NCBI RefSeq assembly: GCF_020514235.1
Contig: NZ_VTLB01000004.1
Coordinates: 62,001-126,000 of the forward strand
Source of the DNA: Synechococcus sp. MU1617
GTDB taxonomy: Bacteria > Cyanobacteriota > Cyanobacteriia > PCC-6307 > Cyanobiaceae
DNA length: 64,000 nt
Direction of reading: 5' to 3'
How positions within the stretch are numbered: position 1 is the first letter of the stretch; each line of letters begins with the position of its first letter. The notes under the pieces are model-generated. The model saw nothing but the letters and a program-made list of their open reading frames with translations, had not been told where the DNA came from and searched no databases. The translations under genes and the position numbers were made by a program. Shown one piece after another: positions 10,701-20,756 of the stretch.

Positions 10701-12194
10701 GACTTGAAGCCGCCCCTGCGCCAGCTGCAAAGGCAGGCGCGCTTCGGCCCGCAACACCGGACTGGTGAAGCGATCCAGCACGAGGGCGGAATCATCCGTG
10801 GACCATCGGGTCTGCAACGACCATTGGTCCAGCAGAGGGTTGGCCGCCTGGCCAAGCTTCAGGCTCAGCTCCGGTGAGGCCAACGCACCACTGACGTCGA
10901 AGGCTCCAAGGATCGGAGCGGCTTGGCCCAATCCAGCCTGCAAGGTCGGCACCGCAGACCAGAAGCGGGGATCGATCTGCAACTCTGAACTGCGCAGATC
11001 CAGCTTGGATCCGATCGTTCCGACCAGCCCGAACTTCAGTCCCGGGGCACTGAGGCGAAGGCTGTCCACGGCAACAGACGGTTGCTGCACTTGCAACCAG
11101 GGGGTGCGCCCCTGAGCCTCCAGCGTCAGGGCCTTGTTCAGCCCCGTGGCCTCAGGCAATTTGATCTGTCCATCGGCACTCCACTGGGGCTCCTCCCAGG
11201 GGCCCTGGATCCTGAGCTTCAACCGGTCTTTGCTTGCGGGGCTGAGATCTGTGCTGCGCACGTCAGCGCGGAGATCAAAACTCTTGTTCAAGGCAACGGA
11301 GCCTGAGGCCCGAGCCTCAAAGGCTGAGAAACGCAGTGTGGAGGGCTCCAGCGTCAGTCGATCGCCCTTGCAAGCGACGCTGAGGCGACGGCTGTTCAGC
11401 GAAGCAAGCTTGAGACGATTGAGGCTGAGCCCACCTCGGCAGTTCAAAGAGCCATCGGCCCAGCCGATCCGAACATCTCCCTCCAACGTCCCTGAGGCGT
11501 CCAGATCCTGAGCGGGTGCGATGACGGCTCCCAACGGTTTCAGGTTGAGCCGATCCATCCGAGTTCGCAGCCTGAAGCTCGGGCGATCCCAATGGCCTTG
11601 TCCGTCCAGCCGCAGCGCCCCTTCAGCGCCGACCCAGCGAAGTTCCGATGCGGTGCTGAAAAAGGCTTCCCCGAGCCGAACCGCGCCCCGGCTGCGAAGT
11701 TCAAGGGTCTGCTGCTGTGGACCGAAACGAAGCTTGGCGGGGTCGGCCAACCGGTACTGCACTCCAAGTCGCGGCAGGGCGCCGTCGCCGCTCAGCTCAC
11801 CAAAGGTCCAGTAACGACCAGCCTCATTGGCCTGCAACTGGCCGCGCAGCTTGTGCAGTGTGATCTGCAGAACCGGCTGCAGACGCCGAAGACTCGCCAG
11901 GGGAGCAAGGCTGACCTCCAGCCCCGCCAGGCTCAGCTCTGAGCGATCCGCCGCCGACGGCAAGATCCGACTCGGCCCAATGGCGATCCCCAAGCCCAAG
12001 GGGCGAAGTCCCTCGTAGGGACCAATGTCCACTTTGTGGCCCAGAGGACCCGAAAGCGTGCGCTCCAAACCAGGGCGCACGCGGCTCAGGACGCGTTCCG
12101 CAGCACGGTCAAGGGCGATTAAGCCTGCGGCTCCACCCCCTATCAGAACGAAACTTCCAGCAACCAACAAGGTCCTGCGCCGCGTTTTCCCCAT
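7746..12194 (-). CDS. tamB: TamB-like translocation/assembly protein (DUF490)
   Basis: 1,482-residue AsmA/TamB-family protein expected to span the periplasm and help move lipids or assemble proteins at the outer membrane. An N-terminal membrane anchor (about residues 8-28, LLVAGSFVLIGGGAAGLIAL) is followed by a long beta-rich repetitive body. The conserved DUF490/TamB C-terminal domain runs over the last ~400 residues and ends in an aromatic LQVFFRF, similar to outer-membrane beta-signal ends. It is the first gene of the tamB-glk-proA-folB-hydrolase cluster and is divergent from the Ycf51-like gene. Confidence 0.88.
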   Translation of the reverse strand: MGKTRRRTLLVAGSFVLIGGGAAGLIALDRAAERVLSRVRPGLERTLSGPLGHKVDIGPYEGLRPLGLGIAIGPSRILPSAADRSELSLAGLEVSLAPLASLRRLQPVLQITLHKLRGQLQANEAGRYWTFGELSGDGALPRLGVQYRLADPAKLRFGPQQQTLELRSRGAVRLGEAFFSTASELRWVGAEGALRLDGQGHWDRPSFRLRTRMDRLNLKPLGAVIAPAQDLDASGTLEGDVRIGWADGSLNCRGGLSLNRLKLASLNSRRLSVACKGDRLTLEPSTLRFSAFEARASGSVALNKSFDLRADVRSTDLSPASKDRLKLRIQGPWEEPQWSADGQIKLPEATGLNKALTLEAQGRTPWLQVQQPSVAVDSLRLSAPGLKFGLVGTIGSKLDLRSSELQIDPRFWSAVPTLQAGLGQAAPILGAFDVSGALASPELSLKLGQAANPLLDQWSLQTRWSTDDSALVLDRFTSPVLRAEARLPLQLAQGRLQVGELQSGFELKPLNLSRFTPLIGTPLGGQVAARGRVNGLLSALQPDISLMLDHPRVGVLQVPERWQGSLNGELGRGARLAMAPQPPAVPGRLVAELDADAWPKTVRLRRGEGQLRLDGLAPAGDQRRYRWRAAGFNIDGLRFILPPVTQPKAVAGQLTGAGSLAMAPLAIRGSAAIADPSMAGVAMQSLEVEGSLSNGRFKADAALTPLQGSIRLKARGHLGGRMHSSIKAEGLDVTWLTLLARQLRGSDPHPGLAPGRAEDLGTLFINTFGGSLDGQLRALAQSHRALEAYALTHPRKGPDLDRLEGRVNLSGTIEGPNSKRLKADLIAKAHLWIEGDDQVKALQLEPVVATLRGPLLGGSGDLSLLQVPISLLALLAPVPPQLRGSVGIRGRYDLSGAAPLLVSDLVLDSASLAGQPLQLEQRSLVVDRELIRLDLSLKGGESKEAVNVSGTVPFDPEADLNLRLDSHGDALGVLTLLAGDSFTVKQGSTNLRLLLRGPLNQPQANGFVVVSNGDLSIGEQELSRINASILFDFDRVLVQRLEAEVGRGGSLRGSGTLGLFTPQSGASPLTLQLSKGQIRQPIVQFQADGELQVSGALVQPVLSGNLALSRGTLRPQSGFFGRLRQRGLKTLVSTGVEGPSKEVQPGSESVMQLLAEKWDFQEPLVLMGPNRSIQGPDQLQRFMPTLPAIRFENLRLALGPDIEVLMPPWISFKGGGTVTLNGPLDPSLEARGLIRLKSGRIWIPPLAPLRLDPQAANAAVFTPSLGLVPYVDIAMQARVSDTVSAGTSDQITSANLFASNGTGSAYAEGGQLRLVKVMVQATGPANRLVDKENLVLRSTPPMSEQQLLGLIGGNSLASLGGNGGAALATMLSQSLLSPVLGTLTDAMGQRLQVAIFPTYVNPDVKSEKERTSGQISPTLTVVTEFGVALTDKFDLSVLMAPNTTDVPPQATVSYRLTPTTSVSAAMDANGTWQSQLQVFFRF

Positions 12195-12260
12195 CAGACG
12201 CGGCGGTCACCCCGGAATCTCGCGCAATATAAGGAGACTGTTTTCAGTCCACCAGACCCA

Positions 12261-12698
12261 ATGTCCTTCGATCAGCTGCTGCTTACTGCCGCTCCTTGGC
12301 TTGGTTGGTCTGGACTTGGGCTCGGAGCGCTGACAGCCGTTGCCTTCCTGACCAATTGGGGCATTCGGTTTCGGCTGGTCGGTGTGAGCAGCTTCACCCT
12401 GCTGCTGGCCGTGAGTTGCTGGGCGTTCGGCGTGAGCTACACACCGCCAGTAGTGGTGGAGGGTGCGGTACGTGCACCGATCGTGTTCGACAACGGCAAC
12501 GACCTCGTAGTGGCGCAGGTTCCCGCCGACCTGGCCCCAACCACAGTTCAAGCCACCCTGGAGCAATTGGAGGGCAACCTGCGCGGCTCCGGTCGGTCCA
12601 GCAGCACTGTGCTGGTGCGGTTGCGGGGCATCCAGGCGGAGGGCGATGGGCTTGGACGCCCCGTCATCCTGGGCGAGGTGAGCAAGACCTTGCGTTGA
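12261..12698 (+). CDS. Ycf51-like membrane protein (DUF2518)
   Basis: 145 residues with two N-terminal membrane helices (about 12-32 and 37-55), then a soluble beta-rich domain (YTPPVVVEGAVRAPIVFDNGNDLVVAQVP...). The architecture and sequence look like the cyanobacterial/plastid Ycf51 family, whose function is not established. Its stop overlaps the next start (TGATG), so the two are probably co-expressed. Family call is by recognition. Confidence 0.65.
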   Translation: MSFDQLLLTAAPWLGWSGLGLGALTAVAFLTNWGIRFRLVGVSSFTLLLAVSCWAFGVSYTPPVVVEGAVRAPIVFDNGNDLVVAQVPADLAPTTVQATLEQLEGNLRGSGRSSSTVLVRLRGIQAEGDGLGRPVILGEVSKTLR

Positions 12699-13099
12699 TG
12701 CCGGACTTCAACGACGCGATTAAGGAGCTCCCCCAGTCGTTTCGCAGGGAAAAACAGGAACTGGATCGGGCCGGCATCAACCGCTGGTCCAGCATCTGTG
12801 ACTTAACAGATGTGCAGCTAAGCCAACTCGCTCGCAGTGGCCAGGCTTCGGCCCGAAACCTGAAACGGCTGAGGGGCATGGCCAACTTGGTCTGCAGTTT
12901 GGATTTGCCTCCCCAGGACGCCGCGCTGCTGATGCATGCGGGCATTGCCACACCCGCTGCTCTGGCGGCATGCACCCCCGAACGTCTCGTCCGCCAGACC
13001 GGGCGGCTGGAGCGCAGCCTTGGAACCAAACGGCCTGTCGTGGTGGATCTGCAGGTGGCCGGCGATTGGATCCGACGCGCCAGGCAACTGGGGAACTGA
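12698..13099 (+). CDS. DUF4332-type helix-hairpin-helix protein
   Basis: 133-residue cytoplasmic protein starting at the ATG that overlaps the previous stop by 1 nt. It is alpha-helical, with two helix-hairpin-helix-like modules: LDRAGINRWSSICDLTDVQLSQLA and LLMHAGIATPAALAACTPERL. Such repeats resemble DUF4332, a DNA-binding-like fold. No catalytic motif is visible and the role is unknown. It pairs with the Ycf51-like gene as a two-gene unit. Confidence 0.65.
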   Translation: MPDFNDAIKELPQSFRREKQELDRAGINRWSSICDLTDVQLSQLARSGQASARNLKRLRGMANLVCSLDLPPQDAALLMHAGIATPAALAACTPERLVRQTGRLERSLGTKRPVVVDLQVAGDWIRRARQLGN

Positions 13100-13145
13100 C
13101 CCCAGCAGCCCTGCCTTGGCATCCAATCCTGCGTATGAACCGTGT

Positions 13146-13427
13146 ATGAGCTTGAAACTCCTACGCACGGCTCTGGTCGCACTGGCCCTGCTCGGGTCAC
13201 CTTTGCTCGTGGTTGCCGCTGACTCGGATTTGCTCAACAGCGTCAAGCGCAATCCTGAAAAGGCGAAGGCAATGTGCCGCACGTTCCGGCAGATGAACGC
13301 CAACGGCCGGTCGCCGTTCTCCAAGGCGTACATCAACCAGGTCGCTGCCAGTGAGAACCTGAGTTTTCAGGATGCAGAAATTCTCATGACCTACACGGTG
13401 GGGATGCATTGCGACGATGTCCGCTGA
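13146..13427 (+). CDS. small exported hypothetical protein
   Basis: 93 residues. A clear Sec signal peptide (MSLKLLRTALVALALLGSPLLVVAA, cleavage near residue 25) is followed by a short, mostly helical domain with two cysteines (KAMCRTFRQMN and GMHCDDVR) that could form a disulfide in the periplasm or lumen. The ATG at 13146 is chosen over a longer open frame because it gives a proper signal peptide. The last 11 nt overlap the CocE hydrolase gene. No family recognised. Confidence 0.7.
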   Translation: MSLKLLRTALVALALLGSPLLVVAADSDLLNSVKRNPEKAKAMCRTFRQMNANGRSPFSKAYINQVAASENLSFQDAEILMTYTVGMHCDDVR

Positions 13428-15021
13428 GACAAGCGGAATTGCCTGCCGCCCTGCGGCACTCACCCTGTCCGATGGCGTCGTGCTGCAGTCACGGCTTTGG
13501 CATCCCAATCGTGAAGGTCCCTGGCCTGCCCTGCTGATGCGGCAGCCCTACGGAAACCGCATCGCCTCAACCGTCACCTACGCCCACCCCAGCTGGTGGG
13601 CCTCCCATGGATTCCTGGTGGTCGTTCAAGACGTACGGGGACAAGGGGAGTCGGAAGGCAGCTTCGGAGGGTTTGGTCAGGAAACAGCCGACACCAGCGC
13701 TACCCACGCTTGGGTGCGGCAGCTGCCGGAATGCAATGGTCGCTTGGGGGTCTACGGGTTTTCGTATCAGGGACTGACCCAGCTCACTGCCGCTGAGTCA
13801 GCCCCACCACCGGATTGCACCGCCCCAGCAATGACCGGGTTGGACGAACGACGCCACTGGAGTTGTGAGGGCGGTGCCCACTGGTGGCACCTGGGCCTTG
13901 GCTGGGGGCTCCAGCTCGCCGCCCTCCAGGCCCAGCGACGCGGAGATGCAACGGCTTGGCTGGAGATCCGCCGCAGCCTGGAGGAGAACCACTATCTGCG
14001 GGACGGGCTTTCACTGCTGCGACGCCATGACCCCGATGGCATGGCCTTGCGCTGGTTACAAAGCGACCCCAACAACGATCAGCAGTGGATGGTTCATCGC
14101 CCCCCGGAGAGCTGGCTTCAACGGCCGATGCTGTTGATCGGTGGATGGTGGGATCCGCATTTGGTGGGTCTTTTGGACCTCTGGCATCGCAGCCAGGTCG
14201 CCGGCGGCCAGCCATCCCTTCACATTGGGCCGGCCACTCACCTGGAGTGGTGGCCGGAAACCCAACAGCTGATGCTGCAGTTTTTCCAACAGCATCTGCA
14301 GAAGCGCCCCCTGCAGGAGCCGAAGCCCAACCACCAGCTCTGGAACATCACACAGCATCAGTGGGACGCGATCCCCGCACCCGGCACCAGCGGGCCGGCG
14401 TCATGGGGTCTGAGGAGCCATGGACTGGCCTGCATCGATCCGAGCGAGGGTGCCCTCGTGGCGGATGGGGAAGGAGAGGGAAGCGTGGTCATCGTGCATG
14501 ACCCCTGGCGACCGGTCCCGGCCATCGGTGGACACCTTGGGATAACCCCTGGCCCCGCGGACCGCATGGCCGTCGATCAACGCAGCGACGTCGCGACTTT
14601 CACCTCTCCAACCCTGGTTGACGAGCTTCTTCTGTCGGGTCAACCGTTGCTGCTGCTGAACGCCGAGGCGGACCAGCCCGGATTTGATCTGTGTATCAGC
14701 CTGTCGCGCCTGCCTGCGGACGCCAACAGCGTTGAACAACTGAGCACGGGAATCGTGCGGGTTCGAGGAGAGGAGGCGTTGCAGCCGGCCAGACGCACCG
14801 TGACCCTCCAGCCGCTGCACGCGACCCTGGCCAAAGGCGATCGACTGCGGATCTCCGTTGCCGCAGCAGCTTGGCCCGCCATTGGCGTCAACCCGGGCCA
14901 CGACGCCGTGCCCTGCGGAGCACCAAGCCCAGAGCATCGTGTGGTGACGCTGACACTGGAACTTACTGACTCCACCCTGCAGCTGAACCCCTTTGATTCC
15001 GGCAGACTGAAGCTCGACTGA
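13417..15021 (+). CDS. CocE/NonD family hydrolase (X-Pro dipeptidyl-peptidase S15 type)
   Basis: 534-residue alpha/beta hydrolase. The N-terminal domain has RQPYGNR, the strand VVVQDVRGQGESEG, and the nucleophile elbow YGFSYQGLTQ (Ser at about 115). The middle has IGGWWDPHLVGLLDLW (Asp) and IGPATHLEW (His), completing the S15 triad pattern. The C-terminal ~200 residues form the jelly-roll domain of the family. Members hydrolyse esters or X-Pro peptides; the substrate here cannot be told. There is no signal peptide. Confidence 0.85.
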   Translation: MSAETSGIACRPAALTLSDGVVLQSRLWHPNREGPWPALLMRQPYGNRIASTVTYAHPSWWASHGFLVVVQDVRGQGESEGSFGGFGQETADTSATHAWVRQLPECNGRLGVYGFSYQGLTQLTAAESAPPPDCTAPAMTGLDERRHWSCEGGAHWWHLGLGWGLQLAALQAQRRGDATAWLEIRRSLEENHYLRDGLSLLRRHDPDGMALRWLQSDPNNDQQWMVHRPPESWLQRPMLLIGGWWDPHLVGLLDLWHRSQVAGGQPSLHIGPATHLEWWPETQQLMLQFFQQHLQKRPLQEPKPNHQLWNITQHQWDAIPAPGTSGPASWGLRSHGLACIDPSEGALVADGEGEGSVVIVHDPWRPVPAIGGHLGITPGPADRMAVDQRSDVATFTSPTLVDELLLSGQPLLLLNAEADQPGFDLCISLSRLPADANSVEQLSTGIVRVRGEEALQPARRTVTLQPLHATLAKGDRLRISVAAAAWPAIGVNPGHDAVPCGAPSPEHRVVTLTLELTDSTLQLNPFDSGRLKLD

Positions 15022-15032
15022 TCGTTTGTGGT

Positions 15033-15743
15033 TTGAAGCTCTCCGCTGCTCTGCTGGCCATCGCTCTGTCAGCTCCCATGGGGTTGATCAGTCCCGCAGC
15101 AGCGGAGCAACTCACCAGAACCGAACTCAGTCCTGCCCAAGCGACAGCGGCGGCTGAACTGCTGCTGGAGGCGCTCAAAAACCGCCAAGGAGACGTCATG
15201 CATGACGCTCTCGCCGCCCCGGTTCAGGTCAGTGTTGATGTGAAGAGCGTCCAGGCACGCCTGGACCAACGCGTGGCCATTAATGCAACCCGCGTCGTCA
15301 GCGTGATCCCTGGCTACAACACGACAACCGTTGACGCTGTGGTGACCACTGCATCCGGTGATGAAGGGATGCTGATGGTGCTGGATGAGGACGGCAAGCT
15401 GCTCGCCTGGAAGTGGACCGAACAGATCCAACCGATCGAGACAACAGCCCTCGACTTCACCCGCGACCTAGCGGCAGGACGCTGGGTTGCAGCGCGATCC
15501 AAGATGTCCCTGCAGCTGCAGGAAGAGCTAGCCCCGGGCGACCTGGAGCGCAAATGGACCAAGCTCAGCCAGGTGTCAGGCGGGTTCCGCAAGGTCAAAG
15601 ACGCCGTGATCGCCCATCAAGGCGGCGATCAGCAGCTCGTGCTGGTGGCAGTTGCCTTCGGCAAGGCCACAACCAACCTGTTTGTGATCTTTGACGAAAG
15701 CGGTCGGATCATCAACGTCGACATTTCCCGAGACTTCGTCTGA
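15033..15743 (+). CDS. exported DUF3887-like protein, TTG start
   Basis: 236 residues with an N-terminal signal peptide (MKLSAALLAIALSAPMGLISPAAA), so it is exported. Two similar alpha+beta halves follow (LLLEALKNRQGDVMHDALAAPVQ... and ALDFTRDLAAGRWVAARSKMS...), resembling the DUF3887 / NTF2-like fold, which often binds small ligands. TTG at 15033 is the only plausible start between the upstream stop at 15021 and the signal peptide. The role is unknown. Confidence 0.65.
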   Translation: MKLSAALLAIALSAPMGLISPAAAEQLTRTELSPAQATAAAELLLEALKNRQGDVMHDALAAPVQVSVDVKSVQARLDQRVAINATRVVSVIPGYNTTTVDAVVTTASGDEGMLMVLDEDGKLLAWKWTEQIQPIETTALDFTRDLAAGRWVAARSKMSLQLQEELAPGDLERKWTKLSQVSGGFRKVKDAVIAHQGGDQQLVLVAVAFGKATTNLFVIFDESGRIINVDISRDFV

Positions 15744-15803
15744 TCATCAACGGATCTGTTTCGTAAAACAGGCTTAACATCGCGCCCAATTCTCAGATCT
15801 CCC

Positions 15804-18101
15804 ATGGGTGTCGCCGCAGTCCTCGACTGGATGGTGCAGGACGGCGAACGGTTGGCGAATTGTCGCCATGACCACCCGTTTGCGGTGCTTGGTCCTCAAC
15901 CCTCAGAGCAGGGTTGGACCGTGCGGATGTGGATGCCGGAAGCCCAAACGGTCACCCTTCTTCAGGCTGGCGAAGAGATCGCCATGACCACCCCGAACCA
16001 CCCCTGGGTGTTCGAGGCACAGCTCAACAGAGATCCTGGCTGCACCTACAGGGTCAGGGTTGAACGCGGCGGGATCGTGCACGAACAGAACGATCCCTGG
16101 GCCTTCCGTGGTGAATGGATGGGCGAAATGGATCGCCACCTGTTTGCTGAGGGCAACCATCACCACATCTGGCAAAAGATGGGTGCCCACCTCACCGAGC
16201 GTGAAGGCATCACTGGTGTGATGTTCTGCCTTTGGGCTCCCAATGCTCTGAGCGTCTCCGTCATCGGAGATCTGAACTCCTGGGACGGACGTCACCACCC
16301 CATGCAGCAGCGAGTTGGGGGGATCTGGGAACTGTTCATTCCCGGACTCGAGGAGGGACATCTCTACAAGTACGAAATCCGTACCCAAGACGGCCACTGC
16401 TACCAAAAGGCTGATCCTTACGGCTTCCAGCACGAGGTTCGCCCGGACAACAGCTCCGTTGTGGCTCGTCTGGGCGGATTTCAGTGGTCCGATCAGGGCT
16501 GGATGCAGAAGCGCGACAGCAGCAACGCGCTCGATCAACCGATCTCGGTGTATGAAATGCACCTGGGCAGCTGGATTCACGCCTCAGCGGAAGAGCCCTG
16601 GATACAACCCGACGGCACCCCTCGCCCGCCCGTACCCGCGGCGGAGATGAAGCCTGGCGCTCGGCTGCTCACCTACGCAGAGCTCGCCGATCGCCTGATT
16701 CCTTATGTGAAGGAAAGGGGATTCACCCACATCGAGGTGATGCCGATCACCGAACACCCCTTCGATGGCTCCTGGGGCTATCAAGTAACGGGTTGGTATG
16801 CACCCACCAGCCGCTATGGAACGCCTGACGAATTCCGAGCGTTTGTGGATCGCTGCCACGCCGAAGGCATCGGTGTGATCATCGACTGGGTTCCGGGCCA
16901 TTTTCCGAAGGATGCCCATGGCTTGGCCTTCTTTGATGGCGAACACCTCTATGAACACAGTGATCCCCGGATCGGGGAACACAAGGAATGGGGAACGCTG
17001 ATCTTCAATTACAGCCGTAACGAGGTTCGTAACTTCCTTGTTGCCAACCTCATCTTCTGGTTCGAGCAGTTCCACATCGATGGCATCCGCGTGGATGCCG
17101 TGGCCTCGATGCTCTACCGCGACTACCTGCGCCCCGATGGGGAATGGCTCCCCAACGAGAACGGCGGTCGGGAGAACACCGAAGCTGTGCGTTTCCTTCA
17201 GCAGGCCAACCACGTGCTGTTCCAGCACTTCCCAGGCGCCCTCTCCATCGCAGAGGAATCAACAACCTGGCCGATGGTGACGCAGCCCACGGATAGCGGC
17301 GGTCTCGGGTTCAACCTCAAATGGAACATGGGTTGGATGCACGACATGCTCGATTACTTCGAGCTGGACCCGTGGTTCCGCCAGTTCCACCAGAACAACA
17401 TCACCTTCTCGATCTGGTACACCTACACCGAGAACTTCATGCTTGCGCTGAGCCACGATGAAGTGGTGCACGGCAAAAGCCATCTCCTGCACAAAATGCC
17501 GGGAGATGACTGGCAGAAGTACGCCAACACCAGGGCGTTGCTGGCCTACATGTGGACGCACCCCGGCAAGAAGACGATCTTCATGGGGATGGAGTTCGGC
17601 CAGCGCGCTGAATGGAATGTTTGGGGGGATCTGGAGTGGGATCTGCTCAACTACGAGCCCCACAAGGGCATCCAGCGGTTGGTGGATGATCTCAACGTTC
17701 TCTACAAGGCAGAACCGGCCCTCTGGCGGGACGACTTCGACCAGTTCGGCTTCCAGTGGATCGATTGCAACGACAACCGCCACTCCGTGATCAGCTTCAT
17801 GCGTCGGGAGAGTGCCAGCGGCACCTGGCTGGTGGTGGTGGCGAACTTCACGCCCCAAAGCCACTCCCACTACCGCGTGGGCGTTCCCCTCTCCGGCTTC
17901 TACGAGGAGATCTTCAACTCCGATGCAGCGAAGTACGGCGGAAGCAACCTCGGCAACATGGGCGGCAAACCAACAGACGAGTGGGGCATCCACGGCTACG
18001 AGAACTCCCTGGACCTCTGCCTGCCGCCGCTGAGCCTGATGGTGTTCAAGCACGACCCGAAACGCAGCCTGAGCAGCAGCGTTCCGGACAACATCGTGTG
18101 A
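15804..18101 (+). CDS. glgB: 1,4-alpha-glucan branching enzyme
   Basis: GH13 enzyme that forms alpha-1,6 branches in glycogen, the carbon store of this organism. 765 residues with two N-terminal CBM48-like modules (residues ~1-215), the (beta/alpha)8 catalytic domain and a C-terminal beta domain. GH13 landmarks are [25 protein letters not shown] (nucleophile Asp), [10 protein letters not shown] (acid/base Glu) and [12 protein letters not shown]. The length matches long-form bacterial GlgB. It appears to be monocistronic, upstream of hemE with an 81-nt gap. Confidence 0.97.
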   Translation: MGVAAVLDWMVQDGERLANCRHDHPFAVLGPQPSEQGWTVRMWMPEAQTVTLLQAGEEIAMTTPNHPWVFEAQLNRDPGCTYRVRVERGGIVHEQNDPWAFRGEWMGEMDRHLFAEGNHHHIWQKMGAHLTEREGITGVMFCLWAPNALSVSVIGDLNSWDGRHHPMQQRVGGIWELFIPGLEEGHLYKYEIRTQDGHCYQKADPYGFQHEVRPDNSSVVARLGGFQWSDQGWMQKRDSSNALDQPISVYEMHLGSWIHASAEEPWIQPDGTPRPPVPAAEMKPGARLLTYAELADRLIPYVKERGFTHIEVMPITEHPFDGSWGYQVTGWYAPTSRYGTPDEFRAFVDRCHAEGIGVIIDWVPGHFPKDAHGLAFFDGEHLYEHSDPRIGEHKEWGTLIFNYSRNEVRNFLVANLIFWFEQFHIDGIRVDAVASMLYRDYLRPDGEWLPNENGGRENTEAVRFLQQANHVLFQHFPGALSIAEESTTWPMVTQPTDSGGLGFNLKWNMGWMHDMLDYFELDPWFRQFHQNNITFSIWYTYTENFMLALSHDEVVHGKSHLLHKMPGDDWQKYANTRALLAYMWTHPGKKTIFMGMEFGQRAEWNVWGDLEWDLLNYEPHKGIQRLVDDLNVLYKAEPALWRDDFDQFGFQWIDCNDNRHSVISFMRRESASGTWLVVVANFTPQSHSHYRVGVPLSGFYEEIFNSDAAKYGGSNLGNMGGKPTDEWGIHGYENSLDLCLPPLSLMVFKHDPKRSLSSSVPDNIV

Positions 18102-18182
18102 CGAACGTGATGACAAAGAGGGGGTAAAGCTCTAGCCAAGGCCTGGATTCGGGTAGGTTTTCGGCTGACCTGACCGGGCTTG

Positions 18183-19241
18183 ATGAGCGACTCTTTACCC
18201 CTGCTCCTGCGTGCTGCGCGAGGTGAATCGGTGGAGCGTCCTCCGGTGTGGATGATGCGCCAAGCCGGTCGCTACATGAAGATCTACCGGGATCTACGGG
18301 ACAAGTACCCCAGCTTCCGTGAGCGTTCCGAAAACCCCGATCTCTCCTATGAGATCTCCATGCAGCCGTTTCACGCCTTCAAGCCCGATGGCGTGATCCT
18401 GTTCTCGGACATCCTCACGCCCCTGCCGGGGATGGGAATTGAATTCGACATCATCGAGAGCAAAGGCCCCCAGATCGGCGATCCAATCCGGAGCATGGCC
18501 CAGGTGGATGCTCTGCGCCCGCTGAACCCAGCCGAATCAATGCCTTTTGTGGGTGAGGTGCTGGGTCGTCTCCGACAAAGCGTTGGCAACGAAGCAGCTG
18601 TCCTCGGATTCGTTGGTGCCCCCTGGACCCTGGCTGCCTACGTGGTGGAGGGCAAGAGCAGCAAGAACTACGCGGTGATCAAGGCCATGGCCTTCCGCGA
18701 ACCCGAGATCCTGCACAAGCTGCTCGACCACTTTGCAGAGTCGATCGCCAATTACCTGCGTTATCAGATTGATTCCGGCGCCCAGGTGGTGCAAATGTTT
18801 GATTCCTGGGCTGGTCAACTAAGCCCGGCGGACTACGACACCTTCGCTGCGCCCTATCAGAAAAAGGTGGTGGATCTGGTCAAGCAGACGCACCCCGACA
18901 CCCCCTTCATCCTCTATATCTCCGGCAGTGCCGGCGTGATCGAGCGGATGGCCAACACTGGTGTTGACATCATTTCTCTGGATTGGACCGTGGACATGGC
19001 TGAAGCCCTGGCACGTCTGCCGGAGCACATCGGTGTTCAGGGCAATGTGGATCCCGGCCTTCTGTTCGGCACCCCGGAGGCGATTGAGGCCCGCATCGAT
19101 GACTGCGTGCGCAAGGCCCGCGGCCGGAAGCACATCCTCAACCTCGGCCACGGAATCCTTCCGGGTACTCCGGAAGAGAACGGTGAAGCCTTCTTCCGGT
19201 CCGGCAAGAGCGTGATGGACCGTCTCGGGGCTGTCGTTTGA
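18183..19241 (+). CDS. hemE: uroporphyrinogen decarboxylase
   Basis: Converts uroporphyrinogen III to coproporphyrinogen III for heme and chlorophyll synthesis. 352 residues from the ATG at 18183 ([15 protein letters not shown]). The N-terminal signature [13 protein letters not shown] and the [12 protein letters not shown] substrate region are present, and [14 protein letters not shown] lies near the C terminus. A TTG one codon upstream is in frame but unlikely. The stop overlaps the next gene's TTG start. Confidence 0.96.
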   Translation: MSDSLPLLLRAARGESVERPPVWMMRQAGRYMKIYRDLRDKYPSFRERSENPDLSYEISMQPFHAFKPDGVILFSDILTPLPGMGIEFDIIESKGPQIGDPIRSMAQVDALRPLNPAESMPFVGEVLGRLRQSVGNEAAVLGFVGAPWTLAAYVVEGKSSKNYAVIKAMAFREPEILHKLLDHFAESIANYLRYQIDSGAQVVQMFDSWAGQLSPADYDTFAAPYQKKVVDLVKQTHPDTPFILYISGSAGVIERMANTGVDIISLDWTVDMAEALARLPEHIGVQGNVDPGLLFGTPEAIEARIDDCVRKARGRKHILNLGHGILPGTPEENGEAFFRSGKSVMDRLGAVV

Positions 19242-20257
19242 CCCGCATCCTGGTGACCGGCGCCAGTGGATGCGTCGGTCAGTACATCTCCCGATGGCTG
19301 CTGGACCACTCCGATGCGGAGCTGCTGCTCTGGCTGAGGGACCCCGCCAAACTCACCGCTGTTCCAGCAGACCATCCTCGTATCCGCCTTTTGGTGGGGG
19401 ACCTGCGGGACACCGACCGTTTTGCCCAGGAGCTGGCATCGGTGAACCGGGTAATTCACACCGCCACTGCCTGGGGTGACCCCGAGCGGGCCGAGCAGGT
19501 GAATGTGGTGGCGGTGAAACGGATGCTGGCTCTTCTGGATCCCAGCAAGCTGGAGCAGATCATTTATTTCTCAACGGCCAGCGTGCTCGATCGGCACCTG
19601 CGCCCCCTGCCTGAAGCGCTGGCCTACGGCACGGAATACATCCAAACCAAGGCTCGCTGCCTCAGGGATCTTGAGCAGCACCACCTGGCCAGCAAAATCG
19701 TCGCGGTGTTTCCCACCTTGGTATTCGGCGGACGGGTTGACGGCACCAGCCCCTTCCCCACCAGTTACCTCACCGAGGGTTTGGCTGAAGCCAGCCGTTG
19801 GCTCTGGCTGGCCCGTTGGCTTCGGGTGGATGCGAGCTTCCACTTCATCCATGCCGAAGACATCGCCCGCATCTGTGGTCTGTTGGCCACACGCCCCCAT
19901 GAACCGAACCGTGAACCTGGGCAAGGCGCCCTGCGCCGAGTGGTGATGGGGCAACCAGCGATCTCGGTGAACGACACCGTGAAAACGCTCTGCCGATGGC
20001 GTGGTGTGGCCCGAACCCCTGGCATTCCTCTCTGGCCATGGCTGATCGAGACGCTGATCCACGTTCTGCCAATCGAAGTGAATGCCTGGGACCGGTTCAG
20101 CATTCGACAACGCCACTTCATTCACGACCCGGTGACGCAGCCGGAACGTTTCGGTGGCAGCAGTCATGCCCCTGACTTGGCAACAGTTCTTAGCGATTCC
20201 GGCCTACCCAATCGCGGAACCCCTAGACCCGCGCGTAAGGTCTTTGTATCGACCTAG
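19238..20257 (+). CDS. NAD(P)-dependent epimerase/dehydratase (extended SDR), TTG start
   Basis: 339 residues with the Rossmann nucleotide-binding motif [10 protein letters not shown] at 7-16, a strand ending VIHTATAWG, and the extended-SDR catalytic region (FSTASVLD, then YIQTKARC, i.e. YxxxK). The C-terminal half is substrate-binding and not diagnostic. The TTG at 19238 overlaps the hemE stop by 4 nt (TTGA). Its 3' end runs to 8 nt before petE. Substrate unknown; the family includes sugar and steroid/flavonoid-type reductases. Confidence 0.82.
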   Translation: MTRILVTGASGCVGQYISRWLLDHSDAELLLWLRDPAKLTAVPADHPRIRLLVGDLRDTDRFAQELASVNRVIHTATAWGDPERAEQVNVVAVKRMLALLDPSKLEQIIYFSTASVLDRHLRPLPEALAYGTEYIQTKARCLRDLEQHHLASKIVAVFPTLVFGGRVDGTSPFPTSYLTEGLAEASRWLWLARWLRVDASFHFIHAEDIARICGLLATRPHEPNREPGQGALRRVVMGQPAISVNDTVKTLCRWRGVARTPGIPLWPWLIETLIHVLPIEVNAWDRFSIRQRHFIHDPVTQPERFGGSSHAPDLATVLSDSGLPNRGTPRPARKVFVST

Positions 20258-20264
20258 CACTTTC

Positions 20265-20624
20265 ATGCGCTCCGTGATCCGCACCATTGCAGCTGCTTGC
20301 TGCGCATTCCTGATGCTGATCGGCCTCAACGTCGGCAGTGCTCAAGCCGCCACCGTTGAAGTGAAGCTCGGCACCGACGGCGGCATGCTCGCCTTTGAGC
20401 CCGCCACCGTGAACATCAAGGCTGGCGACACCGTCAAGTTCGTCAACAACAAACTGGCTCCTCACAACGCTGTTTTCGAGGGCCACGATGAGTACAGCCA
20501 TTCCGATCTCGCCTTCAACCCCGGCGAAGCTTGGGAAGAAACCTTCGCTACCGCTGGCACCTACGACTTCTACTGCGAGCCCCACCGTGGTGCTGGCATG
20601 GTCGGCAAAGTGATCGTTGAGTGA
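20265..20624 (+). CDS. petE: plastocyanin
   Basis: Copper electron carrier from cytochrome b6f to photosystem I in the thylakoid lumen. 119 residues: signal peptide to about residue 27 (ending GSAQAA), then the mature cupredoxin domain. Copper ligands are visible as His in LAPHNAVF and the C-terminal [10 protein letters not shown] set (Cys, His, Met). The ATG at 20265 fits the signal peptide; an upstream extension would run into the SDR gene. A strong terminator follows at 20672. It is adjacent to petJ, which encodes the alternative carrier. Confidence 0.97.
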   Translation: MRSVIRTIAAACCAFLMLIGLNVGSAQAATVEVKLGTDGGMLAFEPATVNIKAGDTVKFVNNKLAPHNAVFEGHDEYSHSDLAFNPGEAWEETFATAGTYDFYCEPHRGAGMVGKVIVE

Positions 20625-20671
20625 TACCAGGATTTCTCACGAAATCACCGGAAACTTCAAACTCAACTCAT

Positions 20672-20716
20672 AACCCTGAGCTGTGTATCAACCACAGCTC
20701 AGGGTTCTTTTTTTTG
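20672..20716 (+). terminator. strong intrinsic terminator after petE
   Basis: Perfect 14-bp stem AACCCTGAGCTGTG / CACAGCTCAGGGTT with a 7-nt loop, followed by C and an 8-T run. It lies 47 nt after the petE stop and separates petE from petJ, so the two electron carriers are transcribed apart. Confidence 0.95.
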
Positions 20717-20756
20717 TTGGCAACGATGGATACCTTGGGGCATTGAAGGGGTTGCG